Shown here: piece after piece, positions 32,989-41,598 of the stretch
Position numbering within the stretch: position 1 is the stretch's first letter
How the letters are laid out: every line of letters begins with the position of its first letter
Source of the DNA: Bog-473 sp963766995
GTDB lineage: Bacteria; Actinomycetota; Acidimicrobiia; Acidimicrobiales; RAAP-2
Length of the DNA stretch: 64,000 bases
Direction: 5' to 3'
Assembly: GCA_963766995.1 (NCBI GenBank)
Contig: CAVYCE010000003.1
Span: forward strand, 620,001 to 684,000
Position numbers and translations under genes: made by a program
The notes under the pieces: generated by a model
The model's input: only the letters and a program-made list of their open reading frames with translations
What the model was told of the DNA's origin: nothing
Databases searched by the model: none

Positions 32989-34335
32989 ATGGACATACCC
33001 GAGACCCAGTTCGCCAAGTTGGGCAGCCAACAAATCGCCTACCAAGTATTCGGCGATGGACCGATCGATCTCCTTGTCGTTTCGGGCTGGTTCAGCAACG
33101 TGGACGGAATCTGGGAAGAGCCATCATCGGCTCGGTTCCTCCGTCGCCTCGGCGAGTTCAGTCGCGTCATCCTCTTCGATCGACGCGGCACTGGTGCCTC
33201 AGATCCACTGCAGGAGTCGACCGTCACCACGCTCGAGGCCTGGTCTGACGACGTCCGGGTCGTGATGGATGCCGCAGGGTCTGAACGGGCGGCGCTACTG
33301 TCGATCGTCGACGGGGGACGTATGGCCATGGTCTTTGCGGCGTCGCACCCCGAGCGAACGGCTGCCCTGATTCTGGTGAACTCAGCTGCCCGCTTCTTAC
33401 AATCGGACGACTATCCATGCGGCGTCCCTCCGCAAGGTGCGGCCAAACTGGTCGAAACCATCGGCGAGCAATGGGGCACCGGCGCCATCATCGATTACTG
33501 GGCCCCCACCAGGAAGGACGACCCCGAGTTTCGCCGCTGGTGGGCCCGGTACCAGCGGATGTCAGCCTCACCGCAGATGGGCCAATCAGCCCTCCTGATG
33601 GCGATCGGTATCGATGTTCGCCATGTGTTGCCGACCATTCAGGCACCGACCCTGGTCCTCCAGCGAGCCAATAATCCACTGGTCTCGGTCGATCATGGTC
33701 GCTACCTGGCCGATCACATCGCCAACGCTCGCTATGTCGAACTGCCGGGAGTCGACTTCTTCTTGTGGACGGCCGACGCCGACCTCGCCCTCGGGGAGAT
33801 CGAGGAGTTTTTGACGGGAGCACGAACCGACGTCGCCATCGACCGGATGCTGGCCACCATCATGTTCACCGACATCGTCTCGTCCACCGAACACTTGGTG
33901 GCGGTCGGGGACGGAGCGTGGAGTAAGCAACTCAATGCACACCATCGGGTGGTTCGACAGAACCTCCACCGATTCAAGGGTGACGAGATCGCCACCATCG
34001 GCGACGGCTTCCTGGCCACATTCGACGGACCAGTTCGCGCCATCGAGTGCGCCTGCACCATTCGTGATGACGTGAAGGACCTTGGTCTCGAGATTCGAGC
34101 CGGCCTCCACAACGGAGAAGTGCAGTGGCGGGGCGACGACCTGGCAGGCATCTCGGTCCATGTCGCCGCGAGGGTGTCGGCTCAAGCCAGTCATAGCCAA
34201 GTTCTCATCTCACGAAACGTGGCGGACCTGATCGCTGGGGCCGGCATCACGACCGAGGATCTCGGGCCACACGTTCTCAAGGGCGTTCCCGGCACCTGGG
34301 ATCTCTTTGAAGTGACCGGGACCTCGGCCGCCTGA
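32989..34335 (+). CDS. Class III adenylate/guanylate cyclase with degenerate alpha/beta-hydrolase domain
   Basis: A 448-residue two-domain protein. Residues ~10-285 are an alpha/beta-hydrolase fold (FGDGPIDLLVVSGWFSNVDG; RVILFDRRGTGASDP). The nucleophile elbow reads LLSIVDGGRMAM, with Val where Ser is normal, so hydrolase activity is probably lost. Residues ~295-448 are a cyclase catalytic domain with both metal aspartates (MFTDIVSSTEHLV; ATIGDGFLATFDGP) and GISVHVAARVSAQA, where His replaces the usual Asn. ATG 32989 has GGAGG 5 bases upstream. It likely makes cAMP under control of the hydrolase-like sensor; the signal is unknown. Confidence 0.87.
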   Translation: MDIPETQFAKLGSQQIAYQVFGDGPIDLLVVSGWFSNVDGIWEEPSSARFLRRLGEFSRVILFDRRGTGASDPLQESTVTTLEAWSDDVRVVMDAAGSERAALLSIVDGGRMAMVFAASHPERTAALILVNSAARFLQSDDYPCGVPPQGAAKLVETIGEQWGTGAIIDYWAPTRKDDPEFRRWWARYQRMSASPQMGQSALLMAIGIDVRHVLPTIQAPTLVLQRANNPLVSVDHGRYLADHIANARYVELPGVDFFLWTADADLALGEIEEFLTGARTDVAIDRMLATIMFTDIVSSTEHLVAVGDGAWSKQLNAHHRVVRQNLHRFKGDEIATIGDGFLATFDGPVRAIECACTIRDDVKDLGLEIRAGLHNGEVQWRGDDLAGISVHVAARVSAQASHSQVLISRNVADLIAGAGITTEDLGPHVLKGVPGTWDLFEVTGTSAA

Positions 34336-34585
34336 TTGCCAATCAGCTTGATGGATAGACCGGTCACCGATCAGGGCCGGTGGCGATGGTGTCGCGTAGT
34401 CGACGTCTCTGAGAGCGACCGGCCGAGGTATCTGGAGTCCATCACAGACTGCCCATGAGAAGTACTACAGGACAGAAGGACTCGCGCGGTATTGAGGACG
34501 GGCACAAGATGAAGTGGAGCGGGTGGCCCCAATCCAAGCGCACGCAAGGTCTCGCTTGATGTCCCGAACAGGTGCGGGCGAACCG

Positions 34586-34610
34586 AAGTACTGGAACACT
34601 CCCAGTACTT
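34586..34610. repeat. Perfect 9-bp inverted repeat (stem-loop) in a gene-poor stretch
   Basis: AAGTACTGG (34586-34594) and CCAGTACTT (34602-34610) pair perfectly across a 7-base loop. It lies about 250 bases after the cyclase gene, in 34336-34661, which otherwise holds no convincing gene. It could be a regulator site or a terminator element; no run of T is clear on either strand. Confidence 0.5.
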
Positions 34611-34656
34611 TGCTTCCCGACGTTCCATCGCAATGCCGATTTGCAGACCTTCTTAA

Positions 34657-34672
34657 GAGCGCTACGGCGCTC
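34657..34672 (-). terminator. Possible terminator at the end of the truncated GNAT gene
   Basis: GAGCGC-tetraloop-GCGCTC forms a 6-bp GC stem that overlaps the stop codon of the minus-strand GNAT gene, followed on that strand by TTAAG. The U-tract is weak, so termination is uncertain. Confidence 0.4.
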
Positions 34673-35426
34673 CAGCTATCGGTGATAGCCAACATGTCCA
34701 TTCTTCAAGTGTGCGAAATCCAAGTGATTCGTAAATCGCAAACCCCGGGGCGCTCGATTGGAGCCACGCCGATGTGACACCTGCTCTGAACGCATCTTCG
34801 GCAATCCGAGCTGTCAGCGCTGCCCCGTAGCCACGTCGACGACATTCTGGGGGCGTTGCGACATTGAAGACTCCAACCGAGGCATCGATAACGAGGCCAA
34901 ACCCGGTGGTGACCGGTTTTCCTTCGAATTCGCCGAGGTAACAGTGTGCTCCGGACAAAGATAGGACTGACGGAGTCATCATTTGAAGCATCAGTTCTAC
35001 TGGTGCTTCAAAGCCGGCTGCGGGCACCTGCGCATGTGCGGCTGCCTCATCGGGATCAAGTTCGCGAATCTGGAAGTCACCTGCTTGTTCCGACATCCCA
35101 AGTCGATCCGCAGCATCCATCACCATCAACGGAATCGGGTGATCCTCCTGGTACATGCCACGCCTTGACGCAATCTCTGACAATTCCGACGATGCGCCCG
35201 GTCGCACTTGCAGGCAATAGGGCAACCCTGCCGCGGCGACTTGATCTAGGAGGTCGCCGGTCGTTCTCGGATCAGCGTTGACCGTTTCAGTCCACACCCC
35301 ATTAAGTGCATCATGGCCGTAGCGTAGAAGCACTGCCCCTGCGAGCGTTGTTTGAGGTTGGCCACGTGATGCCGGTTTGATCCCGGTCAGCCGTCCTACC
35401 TGGGGGCGACGCGTCTCGCTTCCCAC
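34662..35426 (-). CDS. GNAT-family N-acetyltransferase, N-terminus replaced at attachment remnant
   Basis: The acetyltransferase domain is clear: FNVATPPECRRRGYGAALTA (acetyl-CoA loop RRRGYGAA) and SAWLQSSAPGFAIYESLGFR followed by TLEEWTCWL. The open frame (up to 254 residues) begins in sequence that is not native: residues ~11-20 (GRLTGIKPAS) are the translation of the attachment remnant at 35369-35395. The usual N-terminal part of this subfamily is missing. So the gene was probably cut at the right end of module 3 during recombination. The real start is unknown; activity is doubtful. Confidence 0.72.
   Translation of the reverse strand: MGSETRRPQVGRLTGIKPASRGQPQTTLAGAVLLRYGHDALNGVWTETVNADPRTTGDLLDQVAAAGLPYCLQVRPGASSELSEIASRRGMYQEDHPIPLMVMDAADRLGMSEQAGDFQIRELDPDEAAAHAQVPAAGFEAPVELMLQMMTPSVLSLSGAHCYLGEFEGKPVTTGFGLVIDASVGVFNVATPPECRRRGYGAALTARIAEDAFRAGVTSAWLQSSAPGFAIYESLGFRTLEEWTCWLSPIAGAP
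35369..35395 (+). repeat. Decayed attachment core, copy 4 (right boundary of the accessory region)
   Basis: Starting ATGCCGGTTTGATCCCGGTC, 23 of 27 bases match the tRNA-Gly 3' end. It is 5.75 kb after copy 3 and the most diverged copy, as expected for the oldest junction. T-loop sequence is common to all tRNAs, so coincidence cannot be fully excluded. Confidence 0.55.
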
Positions 35427-35454
35427 GTTGGCTCACTACAACTTCCCGCCTCGG

Positions 35455-35937
35455 TTAGAGAGCAGCCAGGACTTCCTCGGCTGAGCTGGCGTTGAGGCCT
35501 GGTCCGGGCTCAACGCCTAGCCAGGTCACAGTGCCGTCCTCAATGATGGCGGCGTAGCGTTGCGATCGGTGGCCCAGGCCGAATCCACTGCCGTCCATGG
35601 ACAGGCCCATGGCGTCGGTGAACTCGCCATTACCGTCAGCCAGCATGACGACCGACTGGCCCACCTTCTGGTCGTGGCCCCAGGCGCTCATGACGAACGG
35701 GTCGTTGACCGAAACACACACCACTTTGTCCACACCCTTTTCCTTAAGCTCGTCGGCCCTCATGACGAATCCAGGCAGGTGGTGGTCAGAGCACGTCGGA
35801 GTGAACGCACCGGGGACGGCGAACAGTACGACCTTGCCGCTGCCCAACACCGCTCCCGATGTGGTGGCCTCTGGCCCGGACTCACCGAATGTGAACACCT
35901 TCACATCAGGAATCTGGTCGCCGGTCTGAATCGTCAT
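35455..35937 (-). CDS. Peroxiredoxin (Prx5/AhpE-like redoxin)
   Basis: A 160-residue Prx5-type peroxiredoxin. The peroxidatic cysteine is in VPGAFTPTCSDHHLPGFVMR (TPTC), with VDKVVCVSVNDPFVMSAWGH giving a second Cys region and QRYAAIIEDGTVTWLGVEPG the late strand. It reduces hydroperoxides in the cytoplasm using a thiol partner, in Actinobacteria often a mycothiol-linked one. It is the first backbone gene after the accessory region and is divergent from the Tat-exported binding protein. Confidence 0.92.
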   Translation of the reverse strand: MTIQTGDQIPDVKVFTFGESGPEATTSGAVLGSGKVVLFAVPGAFTPTCSDHHLPGFVMRADELKEKGVDKVVCVSVNDPFVMSAWGHDQKVGQSVVMLADGNGEFTDAMGLSMDGSGFGLGHRSQRYAAIIEDGTVTWLGVEPGPGLNASSAEEVLAAL

Positions 35938-36079
35938 GCTGTCTCCTCGGTCGGTCTGCCTTCGAAGTCAAGGTTGCCACATCCATCGATGCCGTCCGGA
36001 ATCGTGAGGCGCCATGTAGTGTCGCCACGAGGTCACGATTGGTGGCCGCCTGGGAGCTGCACACGCATGGGGGTTTGTC

Positions 36080-37717
36080 ATGACGCACTCGTTTGACCGG
36101 CGTTCATTTCTAGCTGGAGGCTTGGCGCTGGGCGCCGGTGCCGTCCTGCTCGATTCTGGTACCGAATGGGCCGGCGCCGCGCTGACCAACGGATCTGGCC
36201 GCAATGGTGTCTCGTCCGCTAAGCCCAAGCGGGGCGGCTCTATCGTCTTCGGCATGGACACCGAAGAGGGAGGATTCGATCCCACCTCGGCCCGATGGGA
36301 CGAAGGTGGTTTCCTGTACGGACGCACTGTGTTCGACCCGCTGGCCATTGTCACCGCTACTGGTCAGGTCGTGCCGTATTTGGCCCAATCGATCACCCCC
36401 AACGCGGAACAAACGCTGTTCACCATTGTGCTGCGACCCAACATCGTCTTCCACGACGGATCACCTCTCAACGCCGCCGCGCTATTGCTGAACTTGCAGA
36501 AGCAACAGGCCTCACCCCTGACGGGCGCCGCCTTCTCCAACGTGGCTGCCATCAAGGCCACTGATGCCATGACGGTCACTATTGCCACCAAGACCCCCTG
36601 GGCCGAGCTTCCCTTCTATTTGGCCCAAGCACAGACGGCCTACATTGCGGCACCGTCCATGCTCAACAGCAAGAGCGGCACCACCAACCCAGTAGGGACC
36701 GGGCCATTCATCTTCAAGGAGTGGGTGCCGAATAGTCATTTCACGGCCACGGCCAATCCGCACTACTGGCGCAAGGGGCTCCCATACCTGAGCCAGATCA
36801 CCTTCAAGCCGGTGATCGACCCCACCTCGCGGGTGGACGCTCTGGAGTCCGGCACCATCGACATCATGCACACCAGCACGCCCCAAAACTTTGGATCGTT
36901 CCGAGGCAATCACAAGTGGGCGTACGTAGACAACAGTGGCCCGATTTTGGGGCAGCCGGACTTGAATTGCGTGATGCTCAACACCTCAGTGGCACCTTTG
37001 AACAACCTCACGCTGCGCAAGGCATTGGCCATGGCCACCAACTCCAAGCAGTACGCCAAGGAGATCGACCTGAACATCAACGCCCCGATGTCAGGGCTGT
37101 TCCAAGCAGGAAGTCCGTACTTCACCAAAACGGCCTACCCTGCGTTCAATCAGAAGAATGCGGCCAAGCTCGTCAAGCAAGCTCAGGCGGAAACTGGAAA
37201 GCCGATTTCCTTCACACTGATTTCGACCAACAACCCGGAAACTGAACGAGCCGCTCAGTACCTCATTCAGGCCTGGAGCGAAGTGGGCGTCAAGGTCAAC
37301 ATCGACATTCAGGAGCAGAGTGCGCTGATTAATGACGCACTGGCCGGCACCTACCAAGCCACCATGTGGCGGCAGTTTGGTGCCGTGAATCCCGATCTGA
37401 ACTATGTGTGGTGGAGCGACACCACGACCAAGGCACCGCTGCCACTCAATATGGCGCGCAACAGCGACACTCGCATCGAGACGGCATTAATTACCGGACG
37501 TACTTCATTGAGCTCGTCAGCGCGAGTGAAGGCCTACCAAAAGGTCAACCAGTATCTAGCCGAGGACATCCCTTACGTGTATTTGGATCGGGCCACTTGG
37601 GCCGTCATCGCCAATCCGAAGGTGCAGAACTTCGTCAATCCGACGGCACCCAATGGAGCCAAGGCGCTGGGCTTCGATGCGGGCGTGATCTGGCCGACGC
37701 AGGTCTGGGTCAGCTAG
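36080..37717 (+). CDS. Tat-exported ABC solute-binding protein (SBP_bac_5, peptide/nickel type)
   Basis: A 545-residue extracytoplasmic receptor of the oligopeptide-binding family 5. The twin-arginine signal is FDRRSFLAGGLALGAGAVLL. The mature part shows GGSIVFGMDTEEGGFDPTSA, VLRPNIVFHDGSPLNAAALL and NPVGTGPFIFKEWVPNSHFT, the family signature. Export folded through Tat is unusual, as most use Sec with a lipobox. No permease or ATPase genes lie next to it, so it is an orphan receptor and its transporter must be encoded elsewhere. Its stop overlaps the convergent ABC-F gene. Confidence 0.87.
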   Translation: MTHSFDRRSFLAGGLALGAGAVLLDSGTEWAGAALTNGSGRNGVSSAKPKRGGSIVFGMDTEEGGFDPTSARWDEGGFLYGRTVFDPLAIVTATGQVVPYLAQSITPNAEQTLFTIVLRPNIVFHDGSPLNAAALLLNLQKQQASPLTGAAFSNVAAIKATDAMTVTIATKTPWAELPFYLAQAQTAYIAAPSMLNSKSGTTNPVGTGPFIFKEWVPNSHFTATANPHYWRKGLPYLSQITFKPVIDPTSRVDALESGTIDIMHTSTPQNFGSFRGNHKWAYVDNSGPILGQPDLNCVMLNTSVAPLNNLTLRKALAMATNSKQYAKEIDLNINAPMSGLFQAGSPYFTKTAYPAFNQKNAAKLVKQAQAETGKPISFTLISTNNPETERAAQYLIQAWSEVGVKVNIDIQEQSALINDALAGTYQATMWRQFGAVNPDLNYVWWSDTTTKAPLPLNMARNSDTRIETALITGRTSLSSSARVKAYQKVNQYLAEDIPYVYLDRATWAVIANPKVQNFVNPTAPNGAKALGFDAGVIWPTQVWVS

Positions 37718-39312
37718 CGCATTTCCACATCGTCGAGGTATTCCTCGCGCCAGTGGGTGAACTGCTCCTCGGGGAGTCGAAGGCAATAGGTCGGATTTAT
37801 GGCCTCGACAAAGCCGCGCTCGTGGCTGACGGCGATAATGGTGCCGGGCCACGCACCAAGCATTTGACCCACCGCCACGATCGACGACGGGTCGAGATTG
37901 TTGGTGGGCTCGTCCAGCAACAGCATGTTGCACTCGCCAGCCGACAGCATGGCCAGTCCGAGCTTGGCCCGTTCCCCGCCCGAGAGCGTGCCCGGCAATT
38001 GGTCGGCCGCCTTGGAGGGTAGGCCGAAGGAACCGAGGAGCGCGCGACGCTCGCGTTCGGTCGTGAGGATGGCGTCTGACACATTGTCCAAGGAGCTCAG
38101 ATTTGGATCGATCTGTTCATGTTCCTGGGCGAAATAGCCAACCGCGACGTTCGTTCCAAATTCCACTACCCCATTGGTAGGTTCTTGGACGGCGGCCAAG
38201 CATCGGAGCAGGCTCGATTTCCCCGCACCGTTCTTGCCGATGATCACGATGTGATCGCCCCGGCCTGCGTGAAAGGTGATGTCGGAGAGCACCTCCTTTT
38301 TGCCGTAGCGCACGGCCACCTTGCTCACTTCAATCGGGGTGACACCGGACCGAGCAGGCGTGGGTAGGCGGAATTTGCTGGCCTTGTCGCGCTTGTCAAC
38401 CACTGTGCGCTGACCTTCGATCCGATCCACCCGCCGGTCCAAAGACTTGGCCACCTTGGCCCGCTTGGCCGTCTGGCCGCGCATGGAGTCAGCCAACATG
38501 GAAAGCCGCTTGATCTCGCGCTCCTCCAACTCAGCTGACCGCTCCCGCTGTGACTGGTCCGCTTCATGGAGTGCCTCGAACTTGGAGTAGTTGCCCTTCC
38601 ATTCGGTCAGCTTCTGATTGGAGATGTGAAGGACTTTGGAGATGGAACGGTCGAGCAGCTTCAGGTCGTGGCTCACGACGAGGATGGCACCGGGGAAGCG
38701 CTCCAGCTCTTCGAGTAGCCAGCGCTTGGCCGAGCGATCGAGGTGGTTGGTGGGTTCGTCGAGGATCATCAGTTCGGGCTCTTGGAACAACACCCGCATG
38801 AGGTCAACTCGCCGGCGTTGACCTCCCGACAGTGACTCAATGTCCTCCAGCAGGAGTTCCTGGCGCAAGCCCAGGCCGTCAGCCAGGCGCGCCATTACCG
38901 ACTCGGCCTCATACCCTCCGTTGCTTTGGAACTGCTCCTGCAGGTCCGTGAATAGCTCAATGTTTTCTTCCGAAGGATCCTCCGCCATCGCTCGGCGCGC
39001 CGTGCCCAATGCGTCGTCGAGCACATCCAAGCCGCGGGCCGAAAGGATGTGGGAGAAGCCGGTGGGCTCGAGACCCAAGCCACCCGGGACCGGCGCTTGC
39101 GGCAGGAAACCGAACGTTCCGAGCAGGCGGACGTTGCCCCGATGACGCAGCTGGGGTGTGGGCTCGCCCACAATCACCGAAATGAACGAGGACTTACCAG
39201 TGCCGTTCCGGCCGACCAAGCCCACCTTTTCACCGGCGCCCACGACAAAGGAGGCGTCGGTAACGAGGGTCCGATCGCCAATCTCAATGGTGAGTGATGA
39301 GCCAACGATCAC
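37714..39312 (-). CDS. ABC-F family ATPase
   Basis: A 532-residue soluble protein with two ATPase domains and no membrane segments: Walker A GRNGTGKSS and GKNGAGKSS, signatures LSGGQRRR and LSGGERAK, Walker B ILDEPTNHLD and LLDEPTNNLD, joined by a charged helical linker (QSQRERSAELEEREIKRLSM). ABC-F proteins act on the ribosome E site in translation or antibiotic protection. Start GTG 39312 gives VIVGSSLTIEIGDRTLV. It is divergent from a drug-exporter-type MFS gene with 44 bp between starts, which fits a resistance pair; this is inferred. Confidence 0.92.
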   Translation of the reverse strand: MIVGSSLTIEIGDRTLVTDASFVVGAGEKVGLVGRNGTGKSSFISVIVGEPTPQLRHRGNVRLLGTFGFLPQAPVPGGLGLEPTGFSHILSARGLDVLDDALGTARRAMAEDPSEENIELFTDLQEQFQSNGGYEAESVMARLADGLGLRQELLLEDIESLSGGQRRRVDLMRVLFQEPELMILDEPTNHLDRSAKRWLLEELERFPGAILVVSHDLKLLDRSISKVLHISNQKLTEWKGNYSKFEALHEADQSQRERSAELEEREIKRLSMLADSMRGQTAKRAKVAKSLDRRVDRIEGQRTVVDKRDKASKFRLPTPARSGVTPIEVSKVAVRYGKKEVLSDITFHAGRGDHIVIIGKNGAGKSSLLRCLAAVQEPTNGVVEFGTNVAVGYFAQEHEQIDPNLSSLDNVSDAILTTERERRALLGSFGLPSKAADQLPGTLSGGERAKLGLAMLSAGECNMLLLDEPTNNLDPSSIVAVGQMLGAWPGTIIAVSHERGFVEAINPTYCLRLPEEQFTHWREEYLDDVEMR

Positions 39313-39356
39313 ATCACAGTGTACGAGGGGCAGGAGGGCCTCGATACACTCCGCCA

Positions 39357-40916
39357 ATGCCGACTCTCGAACGCAAATGGTGGACGTTGATTGCCGTCTG
39401 CACCGGGGTGTTCATGCTGTTGCTGGACATCACTGTTGTCAACGTGGCGTTACCTGACATCCAACGATCGCTGCATTCGAGCTTTTCCGATCTCCAATGG
39501 GTGGTCGACGCCTATTCGTTGACCTTGGCGGCATTCCTGCTAACGGCCGGAGTGGTCGGAGATATTTACGGCCGGCGTGAAGTATTTGCCGTTGGATTGG
39601 GCATCTTCTCCGCCTCCTCACTGGTGTGCGGCTTGTCTTCTAGTTCGTTGATGCTCAACCTGGCCCGTGGGGCGCAAGGCATCGGTGGCGCCATCATGTT
39701 CGCTACTTCATTGGCGCTCATCGCCCAGGCCTTCCAGGGTAAAGACAGGGGGACGGCCTTTGGCGTCTTTGGTGCGATCTCCGGCGGCGCCGTGGCCATC
39801 GGACCGCTGTTAGGGGGCGCCATCACGGCCGGCATCGGCTGGCGGTGGATCTTCTTCGTCAACGTGCCCATCGGTGCGGTGGCCATCCTGATCACCCTGA
39901 GTCGAGTCACCGAGTCCAAGAGCCCAAGTACTCGACGCATCGACTGGGTCGGCTTCACTTCCTTCTCGTTGAGTCTGTTCTCCCTGGTGTTCGCGCTCGT
40001 GCGTGGCAACGACGACGGTTGGTCGAGTCACACCATCATCGGCCTGCTGGCCTTGTCGGCCGTGCTGATGGCGGTCTTCATCGTCAACGAGATGCGCACG
40101 TCCGACCCCATGCTCGAATTCGACCTGTTCCGACGCCCAGCCATGGTCGGGGTATCGATTGTTGCGTTCGCCATTGCCGGTTCCATCTTCGCTTCGTTCC
40201 TGTATCAGACCCTCTATCTCCAGGACGACTTGGGCTATGGACCGTTCCAGGCGGGCCTGCGCTTTTTGCCCATCACCATGCTGGCTTTCGCGGTGGCTCC
40301 GTTTGCCGGGAGGCTCACCGTGCGCATCCATTCGCGCTATTTACTGGGCACCGGCATGTTGCTGATTTCGGTGGGCATGTTCCTCATGTCCAAGACCCAT
40401 CCCACTTCGGCCTGGACAGTGCTGCTACCCGGATTCATTGTGGCGGGGGCCGGCATCGGGATGGTGAATCCCGTTCTGGCCTCGGCCTCCATTTCGGTGG
40501 TCGAGCCCCAGAAGAGTGGTATGGCGTCGGGAGCCAACAACACTTTTCGTCAAGTCGGCATCGCCACCGGCATCGCCGTGTTGGGCTCGATCTTCCAGTC
40601 GCAAATCGTGAGTCACACGTCCGGAGTCCTGTCTAAGTCCGCGCTGGGCTTACAAGTGCTGCACCGTGGTGGCGCCCAACTGAAAGGGGCCATGGCCGCC
40701 GGTGAAGTGCAGCAGGCGATCAGCTCGGCCAAGTTGCCAGTGGCTGCTCGCTCCACTCTGTTGCACGCCTATCACATCGGCTTTTCGGGCACCTTCAACC
40801 ATCTGATGTTCATCGGTGCCATCGTGGCCCTGGTTGGATCGATCATGGGCTACGGCCTCGTGCGCCAGCGCGACTTCGTGGTGCTCGGTCCCCCCGGTGG
40901 CGGCGGGCATGCTTGA
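39357..40916 (+). CDS. DHA2-family (EmrB/QacA-like) MFS transporter
   Basis: A 519-residue membrane protein with about 14 hydrophobic segments. Family blocks are LLLDITVVNVALPDIQRSLH in helix 1, motif A-like GVVGDIYGRREVFAVGLGIF and motif C-like AIGPLLGGAITAGIGWRWIF. It exports drugs or metabolites by proton antiport across the inner membrane. ATG 39357 is chosen because upstream in-frame starts would overlap the divergent ABC-F gene. The stop overlaps the next gene by 8 bases, so a GNAT is co-transcribed. Confidence 0.9.
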   Translation: MPTLERKWWTLIAVCTGVFMLLLDITVVNVALPDIQRSLHSSFSDLQWVVDAYSLTLAAFLLTAGVVGDIYGRREVFAVGLGIFSASSLVCGLSSSSLMLNLARGAQGIGGAIMFATSLALIAQAFQGKDRGTAFGVFGAISGGAVAIGPLLGGAITAGIGWRWIFFVNVPIGAVAILITLSRVTESKSPSTRRIDWVGFTSFSLSLFSLVFALVRGNDDGWSSHTIIGLLALSAVLMAVFIVNEMRTSDPMLEFDLFRRPAMVGVSIVAFAIAGSIFASFLYQTLYLQDDLGYGPFQAGLRFLPITMLAFAVAPFAGRLTVRIHSRYLLGTGMLLISVGMFLMSKTHPTSAWTVLLPGFIVAGAGIGMVNPVLASASISVVEPQKSGMASGANNTFRQVGIATGIAVLGSIFQSQIVSHTSGVLSKSALGLQVLHRGGAQLKGAMAAGEVQQAISSAKLPVAARSTLLHAYHIGFSGTFNHLMFIGAIVALVGSIMGYGLVRQRDFVVLGPPGGGGHA

Positions 40917-41538
40917 GCCTTTTGTTCTGACCGGAAGGCACGTTCGCCTCGAACCCCTGTCCGAGTCACACATACCCGCCCTGGTCGAAGCTGCAGGCGA
41001 GGATCGAAGCACGTACCAATGGGCCTACACGCCGGATGGCACCGAAGAGATGGCGGCCTATGTGGCGGACGCCATGTCCAGCGTTGCCGCCGGCGATCAG
41101 GTGGCCTTTGCCACTGTCCGTCTCGACGCGCACGAGGGCGAAAAGGTGGTCGGTGCCACTCGGTACTGCTACGTGTCCTACTGGCAGTGGCCTCCCGGGG
41201 CGTCCCACCAACGCCACGGTCGCCCTGACGTGACTGACATTGGGTTCACCTGGTTGGCCGCCTCCGCCCAGCGCTCTCGGGTGAACACCGAGGCCAAGCT
41301 CCTCATGATGGAGCACGCCTTCGAGGTGTGGGAGGTCCACCGCGTGGCGTTGCAGACCGATGTGCGCAACAAGCGCTCGTGGGCCGCCATTGAGCGGATC
41401 GGCGGGCAGCTCGACGGCATTCTGCGGGCCGATCGCCCCGGAGCTGACGACACAGTGCGCACCTCGGCCCGATTTTCCATAGTGGCCAGTGAGTGGCCCG
41501 CGGTCAAAGCCCGCCTGGTTGAACGACTGTCTGAGTAG
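40909..41538 (+). CDS. GNAT-family N-acetyltransferase
   Basis: A 209-residue acetyltransferase: FVLTGRHVRLEPLSESHIPA, VTDIGFTWLAASAQRSRVNT (acetyl-CoA loop, here QRSRVN) and VHRVALQTDVRNKRSWAAIE followed by RIGGQLDGILR. The pattern is RimJ/RimL-like (GNAT_3). The loop lacks the usual Gly pair, as in some active members. It overlaps the MFS stop by 8 bases. The acceptor is unknown. Confidence 0.83.
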   Translation: MLEPFVLTGRHVRLEPLSESHIPALVEAAGEDRSTYQWAYTPDGTEEMAAYVADAMSSVAAGDQVAFATVRLDAHEGEKVVGATRYCYVSYWQWPPGASHQRHGRPDVTDIGFTWLAASAQRSRVNTEAKLLMMEHAFEVWEVHRVALQTDVRNKRSWAAIERIGGQLDGILRADRPGADDTVRTSARFSIVASEWPAVKARLVERLSE

Positions 41539-41598
41539 CCCGACGCCGGCCTCCGCCTCGGCGATACCATCTCCTCCTCAGCGACGAAGGGGGCCACG

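Noticed and set aside
19151..35368. Integrase or transposase gene for the accessory region
   Set aside because: No frame shows tyrosine or serine recombinase or DDE motifs; remaining unassigned frames are short.
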